Shown: positions 1 to 7,411 of the stretch, one piece after another | How the letters are laid out: the number at the start of each line of letters is the position of its first letter | Numbering within the stretch: position 1 is the stretch's first letter | Origin: an uncultured Bacteroidota bacterium | GTDB lineage: Bacteria; Bacteroidota; Bacteroidia; UBA7662 | Assembly (NCBI GenBank): GCA_903908015.1 | Contig: CAIVQI010000303.1 | Location: 1 to 10,221 of the forward strand | Direction: 5' to 3' | DNA: 10,221 nt | The notes under the pieces: model-generated | What the model saw: only the letters and a program-made list of their open reading frames with translations | What the model was told of the DNA's origin: nothing | Database searches by the model: none | Program-made: the position numbers and the translations under genes

Positions 1-1
1 C

Positions 2-1738
2 CAACATCATGCATGGGGTTTCGTGTTGGTTCTCCTGATGTTGCTCGGCAGCCAACCTGGTGTTGCCCAACCGGGCCAGCCGTCGAAAACCTATGCCTCA
101 TCCTATTCGAGGGGACTCCTATCCATCGAGAAGCTCCAAGAGCAGGCCGACAGCATGGTCGAACGACTGGCCAATCCGGGTTATGTGCTCACCGATGTGG
201 GGATACACCTGAACCCGCATTCGGCCCTGGAGGTGCATGCTCAGATGCGCATCAGAAGCGAATACGGCGGGTTCTGGGGTTCGGGACTTACCCTCGACCT
301 TCGGCAAATGTGGATCAGGGGGGTCATCGACCAAAAACTGCGCTATCAAATTGGCGACCTCGATTATCGTTTGTCGCCTTTCACCTTGCAACAGTCTGAT
401 GAGTGGATCCTCTCCACCCCCTCACTGTTGTTCACCCCCCAATTGGACATGATTCGGTATGACTTGTTTCAATCGGCCGACCTCACCCGACGCCAACAGG
501 GCATCGCTCTGGATTTTGGATGGGATCTCTTCTCTGAACGATGGAAATTGGCCTCGTCTCTGTTCACAACCCGTTTGGTGGCCTCTGATTTTAACCAAAC
601 ACCTGACCGCTTGATGAGCGGGGGCGCTGTGTCGCTGAGGAATCTCAAGGGCACGCTCATTCGATTCAATTATGCAGACCTCTACGATGTAAACCAAACA
701 TCGGCCAGCAGCCGACAACTCAGACACCCGGTGGGCAGTGTACGGGTGACATTGGACGGACAAAAATTCCGCAAACGTATGCCGCTGCGGTTGGAAACCG
801 AATGGGGACAATCGAAACTGGAGTGGGTGGGTCAGGCAGATGCCCCTCGCCTCAGCGACGGATTTGCCTACGCGCAACTCGAGTATCAAGGAGCGGGTGA
901 TGAAAGAAGCCTTGGCGCTGAGGTTTGGCGTGTAGGGAGCGACTACCGAAGTGCGGGGGCCCAGACCAAACGCATCGACTTCGACCGGAGTCCGGCCACC
1001 TTTCGAAGGCTCGCCACCGACGACCAAATCCGGGGTTTAAACATGCTTGATCTGTTTCGTGATGGCACCCTGCATCGTTTTCAGGTGCAAACCGGACTCA
1101 TGAATTACGACCCGGCCTATGGCAATGCCCTGCCCTATGGCATCGCCACCCCAAACCGACAAGGGCTTATGCTGCACTGGAAAAGAAAACAGCCCGCAGA
1201 GGTGTGGCAGCATGATGTAAAAGTGGGCATGTTGATGGATGTTAAGGGACAAGGAATCGCTGCCCGCCGCCAATTTGCCATCGCTGAATGGAACGGAGCT
1301 GCACCATTACATTCGAAACTGGGTTGGAACAAGTCATGGTGGCTGCGGGCATCGGCACGACTGGAAAATACCTCCCGGGCCGACGGCTCAGGGGATCTGA
1401 TCGATACACGTGTGGATCTGACCAATCGCCTGCTGCAGGTACAATCCGAATGGCAGATCACAACAGACTGGCAGGTTTTTGCGGAATGGAGAACCTACAC
1501 ATCAATGGGTCATGATTTTTACGGGGTTCGCAACGCCTATTCGGAAGTCATTGACTATTTACCCATGGACATGAACCGCACGGAACAATGGTCGGGCATT
1601 GGGCTCAATTACCGGGTCTCGAATCGGTTTCAGGCCCAGTGCATGGCATACACCTACCTCTGGACGCCCCCATCCGAGGCTGTTTCACCGAAAATCCGCT
1701 GGAATTCTGCCTCTCTTTTGCTGGTCATGAAACTGTAA
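2..1738 (+). CDS. Putative outer-membrane beta-barrel protein (5' partial)
   Basis: The frame is open to the left edge, so the true start is probably before the window; a GTG at 23 is the first start-like codon inside but would cut into the signal peptide. The first visible residues are a hydrophobic stretch (FVLVLLMLLGSQPGVA) followed by Gln, as in a Bacteroidota signal peptide with cleavage after GVA. The remaining ~555 residues have no recognisable enzyme motif. They consist of many short alternating polar/hydrophobic strands rich in Trp, Tyr and Arg (for example LRYQIGDLDYRLSPF and WQVFAEWRTYTSMG), and the chain ends in a strand, SASLLLVMKL. This suggests a monomeric porin-like barrel, but the family is not recognised. 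The final residue is Leu rather than the usual Phe or Trp. It lies 67 bases upstream of a surface-type lipoprotein gene in a glucan-degradation cluster, so a role in oligosaccharide passage is possible but is inferred from context only. Confidence 0.7.
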   Translation, partial: QHHAWGFVLVLLMLLGSQPGVAQPGQPSKTYASSYSRGLLSIEKLQEQADSMVERLANPGYVLTDVGIHLNPHSALEVHAQMRIRSEYGGFWGSGLTLDLRQMWIRGVIDQKLRYQIGDLDYRLSPFTLQQSDEWILSTPSLLFTPQLDMIRYDLFQSADLTRRQQGIALDFGWDLFSERWKLASSLFTTRLVASDFNQTPDRLMSGGAVSLRNLKGTLIRFNYADLYDVNQTSASSRQLRHPVGSVRVTLDGQKFRKRMPLRLETEWGQSKLEWVGQADAPRLSDGFAYAQLEYQGAGDERSLGAEVWRVGSDYRSAGAQTKRIDFDRSPATFRRLATDDQIRGLNMLDLFRDGTLHRFQVQTGLMNYDPAYGNALPYGIATPNRQGLMLHWKRKQPAEVWQHDVKVGMLMDVKGQGIAARRQFAIAEWNGAAPLHSKLGWNKSWWLRASARLENTSRADGSGDLIDTRVDLTNRLLQVQSEWQITTDWQVFAEWRTYTSMGHDFYGVRNAYSEVIDYLPMDMNRTEQWSGIGLNYRVSNRFQAQCMAYTYLWTPPSEAVSPKIRWNSASLLLVMKL

Positions 1739-1805
1739 AAAGGAAATCAATCTCCCTACAAAACAATTCGACCCATCACTTGTCTCATTCATCAACTACC
1801 CCCAC
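1739..1805 (+). other. Short intergenic gap between barrel and lipoprotein genes
   Basis: 67 bases, A- and C-rich, with no clear hairpin, T-run or Bacteroidota-type promoter box. Read-through from the barrel gene into the lipoprotein gene is plausible but not shown. Confidence 0.5.
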
Positions 1806-2831
1806 ATGAAACACCTCCTGCGCTTGCCCATTCTGATGTTGTTGCTGACCTACGGATGCAGTAAGGACATCCCCGTCGACGGTCCTGAGCTCCTGGACCT
1901 TTTCGGCGATTTTCAGGTCCTGCAACCGGTTCAAATCAACCAAACCCAGGCTGATTTTGCACAGGGTGAGCAGTTGTTTTTGCAAGCACGCTTCAACAAG
2001 CTCACTGATTGGGAGCTGGTTTGTACGGGTCTAAACAGCGGTGCCCGGAAATCCATCACAGGAAAAACTCGATTTCTCGATTCTACCAACTGCACATGGA
2101 ATGGAAGCACCACCATTTTCCCCATGTTCAAACAAGAAGCGGTGGAAATGAAGCTGATTGTGGCAGAGGACTCCGTTTTGTGGCGCGATACCGTGACGAT
2201 CACGAGTACACGGCTGATCGAGGGTTTTGTGGTGGCCGATTTCGAAACGGGAATTCGTCCGGGTTGGACCAGCTTCGTTCAGAGTGGTGCCAATATGAGT
2301 TTTGTGGTTCGCCAGAACAGCAGCGCGGCCGAGGGAAATCGATATTACGATATGGGAGGGTTGGTGAATTGGGATTGGTTGATTGGCATGATTGAATTTC
2401 CTGCCTCGGCCTATCAGGCACCCCGCTTTCCTTTGATCGCCAATCCCGAGAAGCTCTATTTCAATACCTTGCTCTACCTACCCGATTCAGTAGAAAATGC
2501 GTTGTTGTTGTTTCAGTTTCGTGAGGATGACAACGGAAACGGCACCTACGAAGCGGCGACTGAAGACCTCTACTCGCTGCAGTGCGCAGCCTACACAGTG
2601 AATGGAGCCCATCAACGCCTACAAAAGGGATGGAACAAAATCAGTGTGCGCTACAATGAGTTGGTGTCGCTGGTGAATGGCCAACCGTCCACTCCGGCAG
2701 GTAATGGTCGCCACGACCCCGACAAATTATCCAGAGTTTCTGCTTTGTTTTTGGCGAACCCCACCTCAGGCTATTCTCAAATGTATATGGACTACATCAT
2801 CTTCACAGAAAATGGCCCCCTTGAGCCTTAA
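1806..2831 (+). CDS. Lipoprotein with putative carbohydrate-binding jelly-roll domain
   Basis: A 341-residue protein with a lipoprotein signal: MKHLLRLPILMLLLTYGC, with Cys18 as the predicted lipidated residue. The SKD that follows resembles the Lys/acidic surface-export signals of Bacteroidota lipoproteins. Residues about 40-135 look like an Ig-like beta domain with two Cys (73, 96). Residues about 137-341 look like a galactose-binding-type jelly roll. It opens with FVVADFE, has a central GWNKISVRYNEL strand (about 275-286) and closes with the strand MDYIIFTE, a pattern seen in family 4/9-type carbohydrate-binding modules. An Asp/Asn-rich loop (DDNGNG, 241-246) could bind calcium. No catalytic motif is seen. 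It overlaps the next gene by 20 bases, which implies translational coupling. A role as a surface glycan-binding protein is inferred from fold pattern and neighbours; no specific family was recognised. Confidence 0.75.
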   Translation: MKHLLRLPILMLLLTYGCSKDIPVDGPELLDLFGDFQVLQPVQINQTQADFAQGEQLFLQARFNKLTDWELVCTGLNSGARKSITGKTRFLDSTNCTWNGSTTIFPMFKQEAVEMKLIVAEDSVLWRDTVTITSTRLIEGFVVADFETGIRPGWTSFVQSGANMSFVVRQNSSAAEGNRYYDMGGLVNWDWLIGMIEFPASAYQAPRFPLIANPEKLYFNTLLYLPDSVENALLLFQFREDDNGNGTYEAATEDLYSLQCAAYTVNGAHQRLQKGWNKISVRYNELVSLVNGQPSTPAGNGRHDPDKLSRVSALFLANPTSGYSQMYMDYIIFTENGPLEP

Positions 2832-3948
2832 GTTGATCCGATCCGGCATTGGGGTTGGACTCCTGTTCCTCAATAGCCAAATCATCCCTTTGCATGCGCA
2901 GCCTGTAATCCAATTGGACAGTGTTGAAGTGGCTGCCCGGCAGAGTCGTATGCTCGAACAATCGCTTTATCCAGGCAATACTGAAGAGAATGACCCCAAT
3001 ATTTATGGTTTTCGTGCGCTTGATGTCTATAAAGAGGGTTTGAGCAGTGAAATCTGGAGCAGCAAAACGCCTTGCCTAAGGGTATCGCCCCTTAAAGACC
3101 CTGATGGCGCTCAGGGTCTGGCCTTGAAATGGGATAAACTCGCTGAGGGTTGTCCGGCCTGGATTGGCCTCGGTATCGGATGGGATGCGTGGGCGCCCAA
3201 AAATATGGAGCAAGTGATCCACCATGCTGCCCTCAACATCAGGCTTAAAGCCTTGGAAGGCCAACCTAAGAACATACCTGTGGCGTTTGCGCTGGAGGAC
3301 TACAGTGGGGCCCAGTGTTGGCTTGGTTTCAAGGCCAAATACCTCCAGAAAACCGGCTTAAACAACAGCGAATGGAATGAACTGCGTTTGCCCTTGGAGG
3401 ATTTCGAATGGGAACGCAGTCAGGCCCAGCCTGCCCAAATCAAACAGCTCATCATCCAATTTGAGGCCCGGGGAAATATGGCCATTGATGAGATCTCATG
3501 GGTGCCCCATGCGGGTAATCCACCCCAGATGTGGCATGGCCGGTGGGTCAACGAGGGGGGTCTAAATTCGATGGCACCCGACCATGATGTGCGCTTTCTG
3601 GTGGGGAAAAATGGGCGGGATTTACTGCTATTGTCACCTTTCGATACCCTAACGGCTGGTACATTCACCCTTTCCGCACTACCCGAACAAGCCAGAATCC
3701 GCCGTGCGGGCAAACTCAGCGATTTCGTCATTCAGTCCGACTCCCCCTTTATAAAAAGAAGCGTTACGACCGCAGCAGATGGATTTGCTCCTGGTATTCC
3801 ATGCCTGCGCATCACGCTTCCTCCCGACCGGCACCCGGGTTTACTCAGAAATCAACCTTATTACCTCTCTTTTCAAGCGGATCCCCAAACATCTTCTCAT
3901 GCCATCATCTGGGGCGCCATTCAGGCGCATGACCATGCAGGACAGTAG
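2812..3948 (+). CDS. Secreted protein with galactose-binding-like domain, upstream of GH3
   Basis: A 378-residue protein. The frame stays open upstream inside the preceding gene, but ATG 2812 gives a good signal peptide: basic K7/R10, hydrophobic SGIGVGLLFL, cleavage near LHA-Q30. Residues about 65-232 resemble the galactose-binding-like domain often fused to the C-terminus of bacterial GH3 exo-glucosidases. The signs are LRVSPLKDPDGAQGLALKW early, a WNELRLPLEDF strand (188-198), and a closing MAIDEISWV strand (223-231). Residues 233-378 are a second beta-rich region I do not recognise. No catalytic motif is evident and there is no lipobox, so it should be periplasmic or secreted. It starts 20 bases before the upstream gene ends and stops 10 bases before the chosen GH3 start, so it is firmly in the operon. 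It may be a detached binding partner of the GH3 enzyme (inference). Confidence 0.7.
   Translation: MAPLSLKLIRSGIGVGLLFLNSQIIPLHAQPVIQLDSVEVAARQSRMLEQSLYPGNTEENDPNIYGFRALDVYKEGLSSEIWSSKTPCLRVSPLKDPDGAQGLALKWDKLAEGCPAWIGLGIGWDAWAPKNMEQVIHHAALNIRLKALEGQPKNIPVAFALEDYSGAQCWLGFKAKYLQKTGLNNSEWNELRLPLEDFEWERSQAQPAQIKQLIIQFEARGNMAIDEISWVPHAGNPPQMWHGRWVNEGGLNSMAPDHDVRFLVGKNGRDLLLLSPFDTLTAGTFTLSALPEQARIRRAGKLSDFVIQSDSPFIKRSVTTAADGFAPGIPCLRITLPPDRHPGLLRNQPYYLSFQADPQTSSHAIIWGAIQAHDHAGQ
2817..2835 (+). repeat. 19-base direct repeat, copy 1 (gene 3' end)
   Basis: The sequence ccccttgagccttaagttg spans the last codons and stop of the lipoprotein gene (protein end PLEP-stop). An identical copy is at 7151-7169, at the end of the GH16 gene. 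Here it also encodes the first residues of the overlapping downstream gene. Confidence 0.85.
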
Positions 3949-3958
3949 TCGATTTCGT

Positions 3959-6253
3959 ATGCGAACCACATCAATCTTCCGAGGAATTCTTGTCGCTTTT
4001 TGGTGCCTCTGCATGATTCCTGCAGCGGCTCAAAAAACCTACATCAAGAGTCCACATCACCGAGAAATCCTCGCAACCCTCCGCTCCATGACCTTAAAAG
4101 AAAAGGTGGGGCAAATGACCCAGCTGAACCTCGATGTGGTTTCGGTCGGTGAAATCTATCAGCTGAAGGAACCTCATGCCATTGATACGGCAAAATTGAT
4201 AGAGGCCCTCCACAACCGAAAAGTGGGGTCGATTTTAAATTGCGGCGGGCACGCATATTCACTGGCGCATTGGCGCTCCATCCAATCCACCATTCACCTG
4301 ATTTCCAGGCAGGCGCCGGGTACCTACATACCGCTACTGTATGGAATCGATGCCATACACGGGGCCAATTACCTGCATGAAGGCCTGCTTTTTCCACAAC
4401 CTTTGGCTCAAGCGGCCTCCTTTGACCCATCTCTGGTGCGGCGCGTGGCCATGGCCACCGCTTATCAAACCGCCGCCTCGGGCATTCCTTGGAATTTTTC
4501 GCCCGTTCTCGATGTGGCCCGCCATCCACTTTGGTCGCGCTTCTTCGAGACCTATGGCGAGGATCCTTACCTGGTTTCTGAATTGGGAGCGGCCTGCATC
4601 AGCGGCTATCAGGGCCAAGACCCCTCTCGGCCGACCCAGGTGGCCGCAACCATGAAGCACTTTCTGGGTTACGGCATGCCCCATTCGGGAAAAGACCGAA
4701 CGCCGACCTATATCCACCCAAGACAATTAAGGGAGTGGATTTTACCTCCATTTATGGCTGGTATTCGGGCCGGGGCCCTCAGTGTGATGGTCAATTCAGG
4801 TGAGCTCAACGGCATTCCCGTGCATGCAGATCCTGAAATTTTGACCGATCTTCTGCGCAAAGAAATGGGATTTCAGGGCTTGGTGGTTTCCGACTGGGAA
4901 GACATCGAAAAGCTGGTGAGCGTGCACCGGGTGGCAGAAACCTACAAAGAGGCGACACGGATGGCCGTGATGGCAGGTGTTGATATGGCCATGGTGCCCA
5001 ATGATTACCGATTTACGGATGCCCTGATGGCATTGGCCGAGTCGGGGGAAGTCCCAATGAAGCGAATTGACGAAGCAGTCTACCGAATACTGCATGTAAA
5101 ACACAGTTTGGGCCTGTTTAAACGACAACTTCCGGAACCGATGAGCCAATTTACGCTCATGCAAACCGACACCTTCCACAAGCTACACATGGAATCGGCC
5201 AGGAGTTCCTGGATTCTCCTTAAAAACCGCAATCGGGTGCTGCCGTTGAGCAAGGGCAGCGCGTTGGTATTGGCTGGCCAGGCCCTGGATGAGCCGTTTT
5301 GTTGGAATGGTGCCTGGACGCGCACCTGGCAGGGCATTGACCCGAAATGGGACACCATCAATGCCGGGATTTCTTTGATCGAGGCACTTCAAGAACATTT
5401 TCAGTTGGTCCGGACCATTCCTGCGCCCCAAAGTTCAGGAGCTGGGTCTATGGTAAATGCCAACACCCCTTCAAATCAATCGCAAACAGCTGTTGTACAA
5501 GCACCCTTGGTCGTGGTACTCGGAGAAAAACCATCCACCGAAAAGCCCGGCGATATTCAGCAATTAAGCCTATCCGCCGATGAAGTGGCATGGATTCGCG
5601 GGCTTTGTGCGGCCCATCTGGGACCAAAAATCCTGATTCTCGTACAAAATCGACCTCGGATCATCTCGAGCATAGACACCTTATTTGATGCGATATTGCT
5701 TTCAAACCAACCCGGAGCCGCAGGAACACGCAGCCTATCCGATCTCCTCCACGGTGGGTTTAGTCCATCGGGCCGCCTTCCTTATACCTATCCGGCCCAC
5801 GAGCATAGTTTGATTACCTACGACCACAAGCATACGGAGCGTTTGCATACCGATTTCTCCATGAATGCCTTCCAACCCGCTTATCCGTTTGGCCACGGCC
5901 TGGGCTACTCCTCGATCCGCTATGAATCTTTGGAACTCCTCAAGCCCCTGCCTGCAATGGAATCAGACAGCTTGCGCGTCCGCGTGCGCCTGCGAAACGA
6001 GGGCAGCTTTACCCAAAAGGAAACCATCATGGTCTTTGTGGGAGATTCTGTGGCGAGTATCACCCCCCCAGTAAAACGCTTAAGGGCATTTAAACCCGTT
6101 GAAATCAAAGCCGGCACTTCTCTTGCGGTCGATTTGTCTATTCCTTTCTCATCATTGGGTTTTGTGGGGCGTGACCTCAGGCAAACCCTCGAACCGGGGT
6201 GGTTTAGCGTACAGGTTGGCCCACTCATGGAACAATGGCAATGGAAGCCTTAA
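3959..6253 (+). CDS. Glycoside hydrolase family 3 exo-beta-glucosidase (ExoI-type)
   Basis: A 764-residue exported enzyme predicted to remove glucose from the non-reducing end of beta-glucan oligosaccharides by a retaining mechanism. ATG 3959 gives a compact signal peptide (MRTTSIFRGILVAFWCLCMI, cleaved after PAAA). In-frame ATGs at 3929 and 3935 are alternatives overlapping the previous gene. The (beta/alpha)8 domain covers about 38-388: LYGIDAIHGANY (127-138), NFSPVLDVARHPLWSR, KHFLGYG (233-239), and GLVVSDWEDIEKL with Asp312 as predicted nucleophile beside Trp313. The C-domain has GAWTRTWQG (Trp453), GEKPSTEKPGD with Glu528 as likely acid/base, and GGFSPSGRLPYTYP. The Asp-Trp pair, Trp453 and the ExxGD loop match the plant ExoI beta-glucan glucohydrolase layout, in which two Trp clamp the substrate. 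A fibronectin III-like domain ends the protein (about 670-755). Residues 490-515 are an unusual Ser/Asn/Gln-rich insert. Length is typical of the family. Exact linkage preference cannot be read from sequence. Confidence 0.95.
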   Translation: MRTTSIFRGILVAFWCLCMIPAAAQKTYIKSPHHREILATLRSMTLKEKVGQMTQLNLDVVSVGEIYQLKEPHAIDTAKLIEALHNRKVGSILNCGGHAYSLAHWRSIQSTIHLISRQAPGTYIPLLYGIDAIHGANYLHEGLLFPQPLAQAASFDPSLVRRVAMATAYQTAASGIPWNFSPVLDVARHPLWSRFFETYGEDPYLVSELGAACISGYQGQDPSRPTQVAATMKHFLGYGMPHSGKDRTPTYIHPRQLREWILPPFMAGIRAGALSVMVNSGELNGIPVHADPEILTDLLRKEMGFQGLVVSDWEDIEKLVSVHRVAETYKEATRMAVMAGVDMAMVPNDYRFTDALMALAESGEVPMKRIDEAVYRILHVKHSLGLFKRQLPEPMSQFTLMQTDTFHKLHMESARSSWILLKNRNRVLPLSKGSALVLAGQALDEPFCWNGAWTRTWQGIDPKWDTINAGISLIEALQEHFQLVRTIPAPQSSGAGSMVNANTPSNQSQTAVVQAPLVVVLGEKPSTEKPGDIQQLSLSADEVAWIRGLCAAHLGPKILILVQNRPRIISSIDTLFDAILLSNQPGAAGTRSLSDLLHGGFSPSGRLPYTYPAHEHSLITYDHKHTERLHTDFSMNAFQPAYPFGHGLGYSSIRYESLELLKPLPAMESDSLRVRVRLRNEGSFTQKETIMVFVGDSVASITPPVKRLRAFKPVEIKAGTSLAVDLSIPFSSLGFVGRDLRQTLEPGWFSVQVGPLMEQWQWKP

Positions 6254-6271
6254 TTTTTTAAATACAATAAC

Positions 6272-7165
6272 ATGTTGTCAATGTGTTTTCGTGCTGTTCG
6301 CTCTGCTATGCACTCTGCTATGCGCTCCGCCATGCGCCAAGGGTCTTTGCCCTCCGCCTTCATTGGTTGCGGATTATTCATGTTGTTCGTTCAGTCGTGT
6401 GAACTTGAGCGCCCGCCGGATTATGGCCGTGTGGGTAATGTGGTGCGCTTTTCGGGAAAGGTATGGGATGTAAAGACCAGTGCGGGCACTGTTGGACCGG
6501 GTCCCAACTACTTTTCTGGGCGTGCAGAGGACCTTTTTCTGGATGGCAAAGGCTATTTGCATCTGCGCATTGCCGAGCATGATGGTCGTTGGTTTTCAAC
6601 GGAGCTGGTTGGTCGCGATACTTGCGGTTATGGCACCTACCGCTGGGTGATCGAGGGGGACCTACAAAATATCGCCAACAATACGGTGGTGGGTCTATTC
6701 ACTTGGAACGATAGCTCGTTTCGCACCCAAGCCAATAGTGAGGTGGATATTGAGTTTTCCAAATGGGGGGAGAACAATGCGCCTACGCTCAACTATGCCG
6801 TTCAACCCGTTAATTTTGGCCCGTACTACCCCGAGCGCGTCCGTGGGGTTGCTACCTTCCCCGGCGACCTCATCGGGGTGACCACCCACGAATTCGTGTG
6901 GCGCGATACCTTGGTTGAGTGGACGAGCTGGGCGGGAGAAGGCACAGGCGGTAGGGTTATTGGAAAATGGAAATTCAATACCAACAATCCCGCTCGGATA
7001 AAAAATGAAGGTGGACAACAATCAGCGCCCATCGTGATCCCGGCGCCTGAAAACAACACCCGTACGCGCATGAATTATTGGCTATTGGGAGGTGCTGCAC
7101 CATCTGATGGTAAAGAGCACGAAGTGGTGATTCGCTCGTTCACCTACATTCCCCTTGAGCCTTAA
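6272..7165 (+). CDS. GH16-type glucanase lipoprotein (lichenase/laminarinase-like)
   Basis: A 297-residue predicted lipoprotein with a GH16-like concanavalin A-type fold. The catalytic strand EVDIEF (157-162) fits the GH16 E-x-D-x-E form found in bacterial lichenases, giving Glu157 as nucleophile, Asp159 as assistant and Glu161 as acid/base. Upstream, GYGTYRWVIEGDL followed by VVGLFTWND matches the usual strands before that motif. These enzymes cut inside beta-1,3 or mixed beta-1,3/1,4-glucans. The lipobox LFVQSC puts the lipidated residue at Cys43. The start is uncertain. ATG 6272, 18 bases after the GH3 stop and behind an A-rich leader, gives a long basic N-region. ATG 6332 would give a normal 22-residue signal peptide. 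The 12-base repeat between them supplies more in-frame ATGs at 6308 and 6320. GH16 assignment rests on motif and context; substrate is not certain, and a non-catalytic binding role is possible though all three acidic residues are present. Confidence 0.82.
   Translation: MLSMCFRAVRSAMHSAMRSAMRQGSLPSAFIGCGLFMLFVQSCELERPPDYGRVGNVVRFSGKVWDVKTSAGTVGPGPNYFSGRAEDLFLDGKGYLHLRIAEHDGRWFSTELVGRDTCGYGTYRWVIEGDLQNIANNTVVGLFTWNDSSFRTQANSEVDIEFSKWGENNAPTLNYAVQPVNFGPYYPERVRGVATFPGDLIGVTTHEFVWRDTLVEWTSWAGEGTGGRVIGKWKFNTNNPARIKNEGGQQSAPIVIPAPENNTRTRMNYWLLGGAAPSDGKEHEVVIRSFTYIPLEP
6302..6337 (+). repeat. Three imperfect 12-base repeats in the GH16 N-terminus
   Basis: Three in-frame 12-base units encode SAMH, SAMR and SAMR. 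Each carries an ATG (6308, 6320, 6332), so the repeat creates a ladder of possible starts in front of the signal peptide. Units 1 and 2 differ at one base; unit 3 differs by synonymous changes. Confidence 0.75.
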
Positions 7166-7169
7166 GTTG
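7151..7169 (+). repeat. 19-base direct repeat, copy 2 (gene 3' end)
   Basis: An exact copy of 2817-2835, again covering the codons for the C-terminal PLEP, the TAA stop and four bases beyond. Here the following DNA is non-coding. Confidence 0.85.
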
Positions 7170-7170
7170 C

Positions 7171-7262
7171 ATCCCTCCCGAACCCTAATCTCAGTCCCTC
7201 CCGAACCCAAATCTGAGTCCCTTCAAGACCTAAAATAAATCGCCTCAAGCCCTAAACGATAT
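7171..7262 (+). repeat. Degenerate 23-base tandem repeat after the GH16 gene
   Basis: About four units starting at 7171, 7194, 7217 and 7240. Units 1 and 2 match at 20 of 23 bases and share tccctcccgaaccc. Unit 3 is weaker, and unit 4 aligns only with a small shift. The period is not a multiple of three and there is no open frame, so this is non-coding. It begins two bases after the 19-base repeat. No terminator hairpin was found in it. Confidence 0.65.
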
Positions 7263-7340
7263 CCCAAGCATATCTTTCTCCCACGCAAAAACATCACAAA
7301 AAATTAATCCCCCGTTGGCACTTGGATAATTGTAAAAAAA

Positions 7341-7375
7341 ACACTTATTTAGCAAGTGTAATTTATACACTTATT
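7341..7375. promoter_or_regulatory. Three-arm inverted/direct repeat upstream of the module-array gene
   Basis: ACACTT (7341-7346), AAGTGTA (7354-7360) and TACACTT (7366-7372) form two overlapping inverted repeats that share the middle arm. The second is a perfect 7-base palindrome around ATTTA. ACACTTATT also occurs as a direct repeat at 7341 and 7367. The site lies 37-71 bases before ATG 7412 in the most AT-rich part of the window, where a promoter is expected. It could be a paired operator, alternative RNA hairpins, or, read on the minus strand, a weak stem followed by a run of T (complement of the A-run at 7334-7341). A TAATTTAT at 7359-7366 loosely resembles the Bacteroidota -7 box, but no properly spaced TTG was found. 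Confidence 0.45.
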
Positions 7376-7411
7376 ATACCCTACCCATAACCCTATTCTA
7401 AATCATCATTT

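Noticed and set aside
13..399. Alternative + strand frame overlapping the barrel gene start
   Set aside because: It is Arg/Cys/Pro-rich with no domain, while the overlapping frame shows a signal peptide and beta-strand pattern.
2677..2811. An earlier start for the 2812 gene inside the lipoprotein gene
   Set aside because: The extra 45 residues have no signal peptide character and lie wholly within the coding region of the previous gene.
3779..3958. An earlier start for the GH3 gene at 3779, adding 60 residues
   Set aside because: It would overlap the previous gene by 170 bases and bury the signal peptide; 3959 places it correctly.
7166..7411. Rho-independent terminator for the operon on the + strand
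   Set aside because: No GC-rich stem followed by a T-run was found after the GH16 stop; the only hairpins are AT-rich and have no + strand T-tract.
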